Of a stretch of DNA of 64,000 bases, positions 22,228 to 33,408 are shown in pieces. The stretch spans positions 2,810,001 to 2,874,000 of the forward strand of contig NC_087109.1 in the NCBI RefSeq assembly GCF_963855985.1. The letters are read 5' to 3'. The stretch is from Ostrinia nubilalis. Its lineage: Eukaryota; Arthropoda; Insecta; Lepidoptera; Crambidae. Made by a program: the position numbers and the translations under genes. Numbering within the stretch: position 1 is the stretch's first letter; the number at the start of each line of letters is the position of its first letter. The notes beneath the pieces are model-generated. The model searched no databases. It was not told where the DNA came from and saw only the letters and a program-made list of their open reading frames with translations.

Positions 22228-22493
22228 AAATCATCATCATCATCTCAGCCATAGGACGTCCACTGCTGAACATAGGCCTCCCCAATGCTTGGCAATACCA
22301 GTGGCAATGGGCAGGGCACATAGTACGCAGACTGCCGGCCGGTGGGGCAGCAAGGTTCTGGAGTGGAGGCCGCGTACCGGAAAACGCAGCGTGGGGCTTC
22401 CACCCACATGGTGGACCGACGACATCACTAAGGTAGCAGGAAGGCGCTGGACCGCTGCTACCAACCGGGCAACATGGAAAGCATTGGGGTAGA
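22228..22493. mobile_element. RTE-1 LINE 3' end with internal inversion (twin priming)
   Basis: 22228-22290 is the RTE-1 tail and last codons on the - strand. 22291-22493 is the adjacent upstream RTE-1 coding segment on the + strand (WTDDITKVAGRRW, then ATNRATWKALG). Both segments end with the same AAGCATTGGGG junction sequence, as expected when the 5' part of a LINE is inverted during insertion. Confidence 0.85.
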
Positions 22494-22589
22494 ATAAATT
22501 ATGGTCCCAAAATGGTGTTATAGCAAGCTATTTGAAACGAATATAAGCGACCTGGGCCTGACCTACTTTATAAGAGATTTGTATTTGTA

Positions 22590-22742
22590 TTAATCCCACC
22601 TCTCTTTCCTACCACTGCAGCTCCTGTATAGCCAGGATCTACAGCTTGGCCTTTAATTGAACCCGACCAGTGAAGGTTGAGTTGTCCCGGGGGATAGCTG
22701 TCTTGGAACCCACAACGAATTTAATCAGAAGAAATATAGGAG
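22590..22742 (+). repeat. Rep-A interspersed repeat, diverged
   Basis: ATCCCACCTCTCTTTCCTAC, ATAGCCAGGATCTACAGC and AACGAATTTAATCAGAAG, with substitutions throughout. Confidence 0.65.
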
Positions 22743-22920
22743 TAGAATAAAAGGCATAAGGCCACACTCTTCTCCGTGGATATCGTAAGAGGCGACTATG
22801 GGAGAAACATGCGAACATCAGGCCTCCCCAACCACACGGATTGGGCCAGTCATTGTGGGAAGTGTAAGCTAAGTTTTTTCTTGCCTCTAGTAAATTAGAG
22901 ACACTGTCGTGTCCTTCCAC
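22743..22920. repeat. Retroelement-like fragment
   Basis: Contains CTTCTCCGTGGATATCGTAA and GAGGCGACTATGGGAG, related to the fragment at 16985-17105. The - strand frame of 93 codons here is probably incidental. Confidence 0.4.
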
Positions 22921-23317
22921 TGAAAACTTCTTCTTCTCTTCGGAACAACATGATTCACGTTTGCGACTTAGTCCAGGAGGTATTTGTCAATTCTAGACAT
23001 CTAGGCTAGACATTAGTAGAGTCAATTTGACCCCTAAGTATCTAAATTATTACTCCATTCAAAAGTTATACAGTCAGTTTATAATGACAATCGTAACTTA
23101 ACTTCTTGGAACTTAACTGCTAATATATGCGTAAATCTGAGGGGAATTTAAACCGCCAATGACTAATCAAGACAGGTGGCCCTTTCTTACTAACCGTAGG
23201 ATATACCTAACAAAGGTAAAGTTTGTTCGTTTGTTTGAAGAAAATCTTACTGATATTGGAACTCTACTTACATTTATAATTAAAAACTTGGCGTTCATGA
23301 TGCTAAATTATTCGTAT

Positions 23318-23407
23318 ACGGTACTATTCCCACCTCTCGTTCCCACCGCTGCAACTCCTGTGTAGCCAGGATCTACAGCTTGACCGCCAATAAAAACCCA
23401 ACCAGTA
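23318..23407 (+). repeat. Rep-A 5' fragment
   Basis: Only the first 90 bases of Rep-A, well conserved (CTATTCCCACCTCTCG through AACCCAACCAGTAAA). Confidence 0.7.
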
Positions 23408-23470
23408 AATTGTTAAAAGTAATAACTCGTCGTAATGACTTTATTTTTCACTTGATGAATACGACTGCTA

Positions 23471-23634
23471 TTTTTTTTTTTAATCCACAACGAGAAAACC
23501 CTTGACCTGTATCTCACCTGATGTAAAGTGATGATCAGGCCGATAAGGTGGAAGCAAACTTCACCCGAAATCCTCAACCATAGAGAAACAAGCTATCTTA
23601 CCTCTAACTGCCGGAACATAGCAATGCTGTTTCT
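23471..23634 (-). mobile_element. SINE-2 3' half, reverse orientation
   Basis: Poly-T, then ATCCACAACGAGAAAACCC, ATCTCACCTGATG and CTTACCTCTAACTGCCGG. Confidence 0.8.
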
Positions 23635-24104
23635 AAGTATTCAAACAACTGATCAAAGCACTGAAATGTAGAAACATTTAATTTGAATCAAAAACAAATC
23701 AAAACGTGACAAACTCGGACAGAGCCGCCGGCAGACGTTAACTCATTTGTAATTATGTCATTTTTCCTTCGTCCGTAATGTAAGTGATGTGTATTCTTGA
23801 TTGCGATACTAAGGATTAGGATACACAAGTCATATTACAGTCTTATCAAATTAGCTAGATAGAAACCTTAAATTAAAAGCTGCTATTTTAAAATACAAAT
23901 AAAAAAAACCCAGTGTCTCAGTGCGGTGACAACGAAGTAAAAATCCCATAAAAACAAATGTTATTGTATCAAACTACTTCTAAAATAATTCTGCTTGCTG
24001 AATTCCAAAAGGCTAAGCCTTTTAAATAGATTGTGGCTTAAAGAATACACAATATTTCATGTTTAGCCTTTTCGGTATTTTTACTTTCATTGCAAGTACC
24101 TCGA

Positions 24105-24345
24105 ATATTAAAATTTAGAATACACAATGTTAACTTTTTGGCCTTTTAAATATTTTAGCCTGGGGAATACCATCCCCACCGCCTGCGCTGACACACTTTC
24201 GCTACCACGAATATTAAAATTTAGAATACACAATATTATTTTTTAGTCTTTTATGTATTTTCGCCTGTCTGCACCCACCTTAACACCAGCCTGGGGAATC
24301 CATCCCCACTGCTTGCGCTGACACACTTTCGCTACCACGAGGTAC
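24105..24345. repeat. Local tandem duplication, about 120-bp unit, two copies
   Basis: AATATTAAAATTTAGAATAC, AGCCTGGGGAATACC and CTGACACACTTTCGCTACC all occur twice in the same order and orientation, with an extra 20 or so bases in the second unit. Confidence 0.75.
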
Positions 24346-24763
24346 GTGCCGCAAAATTTGAATACTGTACTTTTGGTTTCTAATGCGAGTTATGTTTTGA
24401 TGAATACGACTCTACCTTTCTTTGTTACTCGTGTTTGTAGTATAGGAATTGGAGAGAGATGGAGATGAAAAGTCTATTTTGAGAATTACAAATAAATAAC
24501 AGAAAAAGGTTTTCAATTTGGAATAAGAGAAAAGAATACAACAATTAAATTGAAAATTAAATTAGCTCTTTTCCTAAATGATGAAGTCTGCTAATTTTCT
24601 TTGTTCTACAAAGTATCAATTATTATGCTGAATTGCTGACATAATGCTGAAAATAGTTGTGCAATTTTCATTTATTAATTCTTTTAATCAATATAAAAAG
24701 AGTTAAATATTAAGTACTATCCTTTTTAATACTCTTATCTACATTAATTTGATAAGAGCCTAA

Positions 24764-24879
24764 TTTCAGTTTTCAGCATCAATCCCTAATTGTTAAGTGA
24801 CCTTTATGCGAACAAAATTCCTGTTATGTGTTACCATAGAGGTCACTTAAAAATTAGGGCTTGATGGTGAAAACTGGCA
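24764..24879. mobile_element. Small foldback MITE, PIF/Harbinger-like
   Basis: Inverted repeats around ATCAATCCCTAATTGTTAAG, flanked by TAA on both sides (24761-24763 and 24880-24882). Same family as 36674-36787 and 57984-58107. Confidence 0.8.
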
Positions 24880-24999
24880 TAAATTTCGTTGAGGATTCTG
24901 TGTGTTATACCTTTTACATTTTTTTTTACCATGTGAGATGCAGTTCAAGAACTTCTCAACCATAATTCAACCAAAACAAAAACATTCACCCAGAATTAT

Positions 25000-26360
25000 T
25001 ATTCCAAACATTAGTCACGTACAAGACTGAGTACTAGGCGCGCATAGCGCAGTGTCGGTGGTTCTATCACAAAGCTGGTTCGGCCTCAAAGCGAAAGTGA
25101 GTGTTACGCAACGCTCATGCCGCCTTGGTAGTTCGTTAAGCTCCGCCAAGTTTTTGTGTCAGAACGCCGGTGTTTGACACCAAATGCCCACATGGTTTGA
25201 CGGGTTATTGTCGATTTGCCATCAAATCGATAGGCCACGAAAAATAGCATGTATGAATTCTATTCAGGAATTTTGTAAAGTGTGGCGAATCAACGTTGTA
25301 TCGAATCAACAATAAGCCAGTTTGAGTAAATTAATAGTTTAAAAAACTAAAAACACGCTTTTAATTACTGCACTAAAATAAAAGGCAGGACATCATCTGG
25401 CACTAAAGTGCTCGAAAAGACAAATTCAATGAACCCAAACTCGATGCGATTCCGCCGTTTCGTTTAGAAGTTCCTATGGCCACCTTCCAGTCCATTCATC
25501 AGGCCATCTCGACGGTATCATCATAATATTGTATTGTTTTGTAATTTAATCTACATAATATAATTGCCAAGTTTCATGATGATACAAGAATTAGAAGTGC
25601 ATGTAATTTAAATTCTTAGATTCCATTAGACAGTTTTTTTCTGTTAAAGATTCTGCTTAAAGATTAACTAACTGAGTATGCTTTATGGCATTAAGTTCAC
25701 CTCACGTACCAATTTTTGAGGCACCAAAGCTTAAATGCCCACATGGTGACGTTTTTGTCACTCTACCCACGGGTTTCCAGGTATTCGATGATCACACCTA
25801 CGTGGCTGCACCCATGTCATTAATATTGTTTAAATTGAATATTTGAAGTTAGACCATTTGAGATAGTCTAGCAGACAGATTTCAATACTAATTATAATTA
25901 TTGATTGTGGAAATTGTAATAGAACCAAAATTGTGACTCAAACGTTGTAAAGGAATTAGCATTATCCTGCGGCTTACGACAAAGCGATACCTTGTAGAGT
26001 TGAATCAAATAGGTATTAAGGTAACTATGATTTTGTGCTACGAAAGGCACATTTTATGGTTTTTCATGATGAACGAAACCAGGGTGTTAGGCTTATAATC
26101 GTAATTTACCACGTCGTAGTTCACAGTATCAACCTCACCTGATATCCCTCAGAATAGAGGGAATGATTTAGAAAACACACTATCACAAGCTTTTGGTAGG
26201 TATTTTGATCATTATATTTTATGAGTAAGACCCCCTAGCAATGTTTCCATCTGCTTGACATAGAGTGTCCCATTTTTTTTACCTTTGTTGTCAATAAAAA
26301 TGAAATGCATTTCAATAATAAGTCTACATCATTGTAAAGCCAGTACCTACAGAATAATCA
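25000..26360. other. Intergenic, no gene recognised
   Basis: No coding frame or known repeat family recognised. Two short similar segments (ATGCCCACATGGT near 25186 and 25736) are the only internal repetition I noted. Confidence 0.35.
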
Positions 26361-26453
26361 CCTTTCGTTTCATTATTGCAACTGCTGTTTATCCAGGATC
26401 TACAACAGCTTGACCGCCACTAAAACCCAAACACTGAAGACCACATTTTTCCA
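26361..26453 (+). repeat. Degenerate Rep-A fragment
   Basis: ATCCAGGATCTACAACAGCT, TGACCGCCACTAAAACCC and ACTGAAGACC show a diverged Rep-A centre. Confidence 0.5.
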
Positions 26454-26811
26454 AAACAATCCACCTGTAGAAATCTAAAATTAAACCTACTCGTATCATT
26501 TTAGCAAATACCTCCTTGAATTCAACCAAACACACATATTTATAAGGATGTATTTAACGATCCTTCCAAATATATGTTTTTGAAAGTAAAATCATAACCT
26601 CTTTAGCGTAGGCGGGTAAATGAGGTTAACGCGCTATGCTTAATGCATTTCTTACTTGTACAGTCCCACAAGAAGCTGTCTTTTGTAATATAGGCTCAAT
26701 TAAACATGCAAAAAGTGATAATCTATTTACAACATGAATTTGATAGAGTTTCCCAAAGATAAGTGAGGAGGGGATAGGTAAATAAATCGCTTTTAATATT
26801 TATGCTCGATC

Positions 26812-26905
26812 GTTCGTTCGTTTCAGCCAAAATATGACGTCCACTGCTGGACAAAGGCATCCCCAAGGATGTTCACAACGTGTCCCCAAGTCCCCAACGA
26901 TGTAT
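26812..26905 (-). mobile_element. RTE-2 LINE 3' end
   Basis: CGTTCGTTTCAGCC tail, then GACGTCCACTGCTGGACAAA and GCATCCCCAAGGATG, the reverse complement of the RTE-2 end (GDAFVQQWTS-like). Confidence 0.65.
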
Positions 26906-27054
26906 CTTTCCAGGATGTGTGCTTCTTAGAACTTCGAAGTTGTGAATCGAATTGAATTGACCTGAAGTATACAACCTGAAATACAAACGCTTTGGTGCGC
27001 AATAGAAGTGGTTCAAACTGGACAAGAATACCATCAATGGCTGATTGACTTTGA

Positions 27055-27320
27055 CCTGACCTTTAATTTAATTGAACATCTAAATTCATTTAAGAAAACT
27101 TTACTGACTTATTTAATTAATAAATGTTATTATAATATATCTGAATTCTTTGACGATAAATCTAATTAGTTTATGTAACTGCCAAATTTTATTGTTGTCT
27201 GACAAATTATATGCTCTTTGAGCAGAACATAGTGATACTACCTAATGTAACATGTCACCATTTTACCTATGATTCACAATAAATGATTTTGTATTTGTAT
27301 TTGTATTTGTATTTAGTATG
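27055..27320 (+). mobile_element. LINE (CR1/Jockey-like) 3' end with ATTTGT tail
   Basis: A + strand frame ends LNSFKKTLLTYLINKCYYN then ISEFFDD before TAG (27167-27169), a typical LINE ORF2 tail similar in style to the end of the copy at 890-2371. The 3' UTR runs into four to five ATTTGT units (about 27292-27315), which I take as the element tail. Confidence 0.75.
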
Positions 27321-27371
27321 ATCCACACGATAGCTAGACACTATCAATGGTTAATCGTGATAATGCCCAAT

Positions 27372-27980
27372 AATCGCTGGTCTATATCCCAGCATCAGCG
27401 GCGTCTGGTACGGCACGGTGACTGGGTTACCGTGGCGGTTGCGTCACAGCCACTTTCTGCGCTGTCACCCATAGCATGGTCCAACTTATAGATAATGTAT
27501 GTATGTCCCCTACAATTTAAGCTTCCCTTAATACTATAGTCGCTCGCCTCCAACTTTATATCCATCTGTGCTTTGGAGGGTAGGTACTAAACCCGGTTTC
27601 CAGGAGAATGTGATTTCATTTAGGGAAATTTTAGACCAGTCATAGGGCCTTTCTTCTGACCCCACTGACCAGAGTGGTGATCTCAAGCATGACGTCTACG
27701 ACAGAAGTAACCCCAAGTAGCATCAAAGGCTGATCATGATAACGATGATGACCCAATAACCATTGGATTAACGACTCCTTTGACAAAGTTTACCTCGGGC
27801 ACCAATGGCCTTCTGACCTAGAAGCGACCTGAGGAGTGGATTCAAACGATGAGAGGATTCATTGATGATGATGACCCAATAATCGCTGGTCTATACTCCA
27901 GCATCAGCGGCGTCTGGTACGGCACGGTGACTGGGTTACCGTGGCGGTTGCGTCACAGCCACTTTCTGCGCTGTCGCTCG
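27372..27980. repeat. Direct duplication of a GC-rich segment of about 95 bp
   Basis: 27372-27466 and about 27882-27976 are almost identical (GGCGTCTGGTACGGCACGG through CACTTTCTGCGCTGTC) and lie 510 bases apart. A shorter lead-in (ATGACCCAATAA) also occurs near 27747. The open frame starting at 27849 runs through the second copy and is not convincing as a gene. Confidence 0.8.
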
Positions 27981-28773
27981 CCTACTTACCCACTCACCGA
28001 AACCTGCGCGCGCGGTGTATTGGCCGTTGCGGGTGTTGTTGGCAAATATAACGAGGTTTTATTTGATTTGATTTTCGCATGTAATATGGCTGACACGACC
28101 CTCGAATGTAAACTTAAGCCTGGGTAATTTATCATCATTTGTCATAAAATCAAACTATGCTTGAATTTGAATTGAATTTTGAGAGGTTAGATTTTGGAAG
28201 GTTCAGGACCCTTCACATTAAGCTGTCGTATGGACTAACAATGTCTGATGTTTAGTATCCTGGAAGTCTGACATCAAAGAGTAAAAGTGCTTTTTTTAAG
28301 CCTATTTACAGAAATAAATTTGGCTAAAACGAACGACCGAACGAACAGAAATTAATGAGTTTTATGAGTTTTAAAGGTGTTATTATGGCCCATAATATTT
28401 CGTGTAAAAAAGAAGACACACAATAATTGATTTAATTCAATAACCAATTTATTTGTAAAATTATTTTTTTATTGCACAGCTATAATTTCATCACCATCCA
28501 AAACAAAATCCTCCGCAAGGCTAGTGTGTTTATGTGTTTTATTTGTATTCCTTTTAGCCTAATTTCAATGAAAATAAACAATAAAACTACTATTACTAGC
28601 CAATTCACAGCGACCGCGCTTCGCTGCGCCGGCGCATTGCATCACATCACTGCTAGTCGGCCGCTCACCGCACCCCCCACCCCAAGAGGGGGGATGTTTA
28701 CTAGCCGATGGAAACAGCTATGTTTAGGATCTTAAACTTGTTGGATGACATTTGATTTGTCTATTTTTGTGAG

Positions 28774-29251
28774 AGCTATCCTTTGAAGATTGCGAAAGAT
28801 TGCTTCTTTTAAGATACGTCCAAGTTATGATCAAAGATATTATGTGACGGCCACACCTAGTCTGGTAGCTTAAGTGTACTTGTTAGTTTGATGAACACAA
28901 ATGGAGATTTATGCTGGCATAAGTGCAAGTGCCAGTGGACAGTGCACATAGCACGATGGCAGAGCTGTCAACTGCGGATGGGGTGCTATATTTAATTTAT
29001 TTTGAGACAGGCAGCTATCCTTTGAAGATTGCGAAAGATTGCTTCTTTCTAAGTTACGAAGATAAGATCATGTAAATATTATGTGACAACCATTCCTACT
29101 GGTGGTTCACGTGTAGGTATATGTAAGTGTGAAGAGCATAATGAGAGATTTAAAGAGTTGTTATAAGCGTCAAATGCAGCAGCAGGGCAACTACATAGCA
29201 CGAAGATAGAGCTGTCAATGCGTCTGATGGGGCAGAAACGTTCTGGAATGG
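28774..29251. repeat. Diverged tandem duplication, 239-bp period
   Basis: AGCTATCCTTTGAAGATTGC and AAGATTGCTTCTTT recur with a period of 239 bases. Later landmarks (TATTATGTGAC, ATAGCACGA, AGAGCTGTCAA) recur at about the same spacing, so the whole unit was duplicated. Confidence 0.8.
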
Positions 29252-29311
29252 ATGTAAGTCGGGTAAATATCACAGTATAAGGTGACAATTAAAGGTAGAC
29301 AGATGACCTCC

Positions 29312-29448
29312 CTGGATGCGGGCCGCTTCCAAACAGGTGATATGGAAAATCATTGTCTCGCCCTCAGTCTCGCCCAATGATTTCAATATTATCCGTATGG
29401 AAGCGTTTGTTTAGCTGTGGACAACTGGACGTCCTATGATGATCTATT
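29312..29448 (+). mobile_element. Degenerate RTE-1 3' end
   Basis: GGATGCGGGCCGCTTCCAAA, then GTTTAGCTGTGGACAACTGG, then GTCCTATGATGATC: the RTE-1 C-terminal landmarks in order with many changes. Confidence 0.6.
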
Positions 29449-29749
29449 ACTATGGTTCAATTGGACATGCTTAGAATGTCCTCCATAATACGATGAAACA
29501 CGATGAAACACTACGGTTTTACACTGCATAAAATACCCAAAAAAAAATCTATTTAATTGTGGCTTACTTTACAATTAACTTCGTCAGAAGTTTTAAAATT
29601 TGCAATTCGATAAATTATTGTTTCTAACGAAAATTGGGTTTTTCAAGTTTACGCATATCGTGTTACGCTGCGTCGACAACTGCATCGTCATTAGGTATTG
29701 TGAGTTTAATTGTAACACGTGTTGACAAAAACCTTGTTTTTCTTTCATA

Positions 29750-29965
29750 CCGGCCGGCGTGGATCCCGTTTTACCCCGTTAGGGGTGGAGTTTCGTAAAT
29801 CCTTTCTTAGCGAATAGCCTACGTCATAACATAACATCTACCAGCATGCCAAATTTCAGCCCGATCCGTCCAGTGGTTTGGGCTGTGCGTTGATAGTTCA
29901 CTATGTCAGTCAGTCAGTCAGTCAGTGAGTCACCTTTGAGTTAATATATGTGTACTTAGATAGAT
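29750..29965 (+). repeat. Rep-C interspersed repeat with (CAGT)n tail
   Basis: GTGGATCCCGTTTTACCCCG, TTAGGGGTGGAGTTTCG and GCCCGATCCGTCCAGTGG, then about five CAGT units near 29905. Confidence 0.7.
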
Positions 29966-30509
29966 TAAAATTCGACAGAGTAGAATAATCCCATATTATT
30001 TTCGAAGTTGCTAGAAAAAAAGAATCTTCTAACATAGACTGCTGAAAATAGACCTCCTCTAAATCTAAGTACCTATTTAATTAAAGATCACCAACACCAA
30101 TTTTTAACCGATCTTAACAAAAACTCAACTCTGTTGGTATTTTTTTTATTTTCAAAGTTATCATCATGAAACTTTTATTAATAAGTTGTTAGCAGTAAAT
30201 CTTTCGTTAGTTTTACAGTAACAGAATCAACTTAACGTTAAAACAACAATAAGCAATGAATCTCAACAAGTTCCGAGTTCCGAGCACTTTTGTGCAACGT
30301 TGCCCAACATATTGCGCGTCACGTGCTGAGCTTTTTGTTGCCTAGTAAAGCTTTCAGCGTTTAAGTAAGCTACAACAAACATTAGCGGTTTATGAAAAGA
30401 AAACGTTTTCTGTCTTCTTCTAACCAAACTTATAAAGTCACCTGAATCACGAAATTATCTTCCAGAAATTGCAGCTTTAGGAAGTGAATATATGAATATG
30501 AATCTCAAT

Positions 30510-30680
30510 CAGGGGACTATTCCCACCTCTCTACCTGACCGCCAATAAAAACCCAACCAGTGAAGGTCAAGTTTATCCCGGGGGAAAGTTAAACTGTCAT
30601 TGGACCCGCAACGAAATTAATCAGAAGAACATAGGAGGAGTTCGAACTAAAGGTTCGACTTCCTTCCATTGCAAAGGGAA
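30510..30680 (+). repeat. Rep-A with internal deletion
   Basis: GGGGACTATTCCCACCTCTC is joined directly to a later block (CTGACCGCCAATAAAAACCC). The rest is well conserved to CCATTGCAAAGGG. Confidence 0.75.
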
Positions 30681-30984
30681 TCTCAATCAATCACAATCAA
30701 TTAACTAATTAGTAATTAACTATGCAAAGAATTCTCAATGAAAGCACTACACGTAAACACGTGACTGTTATCTGTTTATCGAAACGTTTCTCGATTTTTG
30801 TCTTCAATCGATAAAGCACGACCGGCCGTGCCGGATCGACGATGGCGACGATAGAAGTGGATATCGATATCGCGTGATGATAGGATCGAGGATCACGTGT
30901 TACCATTTTTTAAATAAATAAGACTTGGACATTGCGCCATATTGTCCCAAATTAACCAAAGCTTATTTCCATGGGTACCTACTA

Positions 30985-31375
30985 GACCACGAATATAAAT
31001 AATAATAATAAATAACTTTATTAACACACATTATACTTATTTATTTATTTATTTATTTAATGAGCAACATAATAAGCTTACAGAAAACCCAAAGCGCTTA
31101 CATGTTTAGTCACCACATCGGTTACAATAAAATTATAAGTCAAAAAATTACACAAATTATACAATACAATACAACAGATTTAAAAGAAAGAGACGAATGC
31201 ATGTTAATAGGGCGCCCGCTCAGTTTTAGTTGGGACACCTTAATAGGATGTCCCGACACTGATTTTCAGCAGGACAACTATCAATATGTACAAACAGATT
31301 TATTTACAAAATGTTTAAGTGAGTGTCTAAGTGGGAATCGAACCCGCGACCTCTGACATAGGTAGATCAATCATT
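30985..31375. repeat. AT-rich repeat block with a tRNA-like B-box remnant
   Basis: An AATAAT/ATTT-rich stretch is followed by non-coding sequence. It ends with GGGAATCGAACCCGCGACC, the reverse complement of a polymerase III B box. It may be a reverse-oriented SINE or LINE 3' end. The 98-codon frame across it is not supported as a gene. Confidence 0.4.
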
Positions 31376-31589
31376 ATCGTGACATAATGACCATTTTCAG
31401 CTTAAAATATGTGCGATATAATATTTTATATTTTCCTGGAAATGAAAAAAAAAATGCAAATTTATAACACACTCTTGCATTAACATATTTACAACGTTTT
31501 ATAATTGAATTAAATGTCCTTAAAAATGTGTAATCGTTCTACAAAAATCAAGGTATACCTGAGGCTGCATTTGTAGTTTTCGAATTAAC

Positions 31590-32278
31590 TACGTTGTTAT
31601 TCAAAATCAAAAATCAAAAATATTTATTCAGTTTAGACAACAAGTGGCACTTATAAACGTCAAACTCAAAATATAGTAAATAATAAAAAGGAAAAGGTAG
31701 CCCTTATGGGGCACTTTACATGTCTCCTTATCTTTTGGGCCCTACCAGAATTGTAATATTCTCACAAATAGTAGTAAATATTCGTTTTATTAATTAATTA
31801 TGCATTTCAGTAATTGGTTTATAATAACGCATTATGCCTGAATCAGCGCAAAACGTAAATAGAATCGTAATAAATTTAAATAATTAATTAACTAATGTTG
31901 ACTTATCCGGGATCATCAAACAACGAATAATTGTAATCATTCTTCATACAATAAATCTGAATTTACTAACAAATCCTTTAGGCTTCATAGGCTTAAATAA
32001 TAATTAATTAACAGATTTACCTAAATAATTAGCAATCAATTCATCAACTCCATCATTAAAAGGCACCTGTATTTATTTACTCGTAGACGCATTTTATTAT
32101 TATAATTAGATGGAAAAATCTAATTTGACATTAAAATTTTAATAGCCAAATAATTTTATTGTAATTATCAATGCTATTACTTTCATTTTCATAACGTAGA
32201 TAAATTACTCAAGCCTTATTACATGCGTAGTTAATAATAATTAACAATCATTTCCGACCGAAAACTCCGATTCATGTC
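31590..32278. other. Repeat fragment then AT-rich upstream region of C/EBP
   Basis: 31590-31750 looks like a reverse-oriented LINE 3' end (AAAAATATTTATTCAGTTTA, then GGGCACTTTACATG). From 31750 to 32278 the sequence is very AT-rich with no recognised element and leads into the C/EBP promoter. Confidence 0.45.
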
Positions 32279-32286
32279 TATAAATA
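32279..32286 (+). promoter_or_regulatory. Candidate TATA box of the C/EBP gene
   Basis: TATAAATA lies 280 bases upstream of the start codon. It would place transcription start near 32310, where AT-rich flank changes to a GC-rich leader (32350-32558). Confidence 0.5.
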
Positions 32287-32558
32287 AATTAAGTTCAAAA
32301 ATAGAGAACGCGTAATCAATGCGCCGTTGAGGAAAAACAAACTTCAGAGCTGAAAAGTGCGAGAAAAAGTCGCGCACCATCCCCGCGAGCTTGGATCCTT
32401 CCGGCAACTTTGCGAGCGGCGCGCGCGACGCCAGTCCGCGACCGACCGCCGCTGCGCACGCCCGCGCCGCCGAGTGACGTGCAGTGACCTGTGAAGTGTT
32501 TGAAGTGGAGACTCGGGCCGCCGGCGCCGCTGGGCCCCCGATAGGCCCGAGCGGCGGT

Positions 32559-33401
32559 ATGGAGTCCCCGCAAATGTACGACGCGGCCGCCGCGCCGGCG
32601 CCGCCGCCGCAACCAGACCTCAAAAAGGCTGTGGAAGAAAAACGATCAGCTTTCCCGCCGCCAGACCTAGACGATCTAAATGGACAGGAGATCAGCCTGG
32701 ATTTGCAACACCTCATCGAGGATCAATTCCGCGGCGAGGAGACCATGGCGTTGTTCCAGGAGATATTGCCTGGGGGACGCTCGCCGCAGCCGCGGCAAAG
32801 CTATGCTCGGACGACGTTGGCGTACATGCCGCAACCGGTGCATTCCGGAGCATCGTACGCGCCGCCCGTGCAGCCAAATTCGGGACACGAACAGGCTCCC
32901 CCGATTAAAGAGGAGCCGCCGGAGCCGCACGACTTCAGACGATCCGTCTCATGTGCTCAGTACACTGGCCAATACAACCCACAGCCACCCGTAGGGGTCA
33001 GTGGGCCCTACGGGGGTGGATTTACCCCGCTGCCACCGCTAGGGGCACCTTTGCTGCCTCCGCTGCTGAAGCACAAGCCGATTCCTCCCCGACGTTCCTC
33101 TGGGAAAGCGTTGGATAAAGGCACGGATGAGTACAGGAGGCGTCGGGAACGCAACAATATCGCAGTGCGGAAATCGCGCGAGAAAGCCAAAGTGCGTTCT
33201 AGGGAGGTGGAGGAAAAAGTGAAAACGCTGCTCAGGGAGAAGGATGCGCTGTTGAAGAGGCTAGAAGCCGTGTCAGGGGAGTTGAGTCTGCACAAACAGA
33301 TGTACGTGCATCTGATCAACCTGAACCACCCGGAGATCACGGAGCTGTGTCGGTCGATGCTGCAGCTGGGCGCGCCACATGCGCCGGACCACACGCTCTG
33401 A
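32559..33401 (+). CDS. C/EBP: CCAAT/enhancer-binding protein (bZIP transcription factor), intronless
   Basis: A 280-residue protein in one exon. The ATG at 32559 is chosen because the frame upstream contains no other ATG before a TGA at 32475, and its context (G at -3, G at +4) is good. Residues 33-70 form an acidic/hydrophobic block (PPPDLDDLNGQEISLDLQHL), probably an activation region. IKEEP at about 116-120 fits a sumoylation-type motif found in C/EBP regulatory regions. A Pro/Gly-rich linker follows. The basic region (DEYRRRRERNNIAVRKSREK, about 190-209) has the C/EBP-specific NNIAVRKSR DNA-contact signature. A leucine zipper covers about 222-255. Insect C/EBP (slbo in Drosophila) acts as a nuclear dimer on ATTGCGCAAT-type sites in development, fat body and cell migration. 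Codon use is very GC-rich against an AT-rich background. Short - strand frames over it are shadows. Confidence 0.96.
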   Translation: MESPQMYDAAAAPAPPPQPDLKKAVEEKRSAFPPPDLDDLNGQEISLDLQHLIEDQFRGEETMALFQEILPGGRSPQPRQSYARTTLAYMPQPVHSGASYAPPVQPNSGHEQAPPIKEEPPEPHDFRRSVSCAQYTGQYNPQPPVGVSGPYGGGFTPLPPLGAPLLPPLLKHKPIPPRRSSGKALDKGTDEYRRRRERNNIAVRKSREKAKVRSREVEEKVKTLLREKDALLKRLEAVSGELSLHKQMYVHLINLNHPEITELCRSMLQLGAPHAPDHTL

Positions 33402-33408
33402 CCAGAGG

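Noticed and set aside
27849..28127. 92-codon + strand gene
   Set aside because: It runs through one copy of a directly duplicated non-coding block and shows no conserved domain or splice partner.
32484..32558. In-frame extension of C/EBP upstream of the ATG (25 extra codons)
   Set aside because: The extension begins with GTG, not ATG. The next upstream in-frame codon of note is a TGA at 32475, so 32559 is the first usable ATG.
32231..32930. - strand frames of 84-161 codons over the C/EBP locus, and the +2 frame at 32680
   Set aside because: These are shadows of a GC-rich coding region. They lack domain motifs and the + strand frame has an unmistakable C/EBP bZIP.
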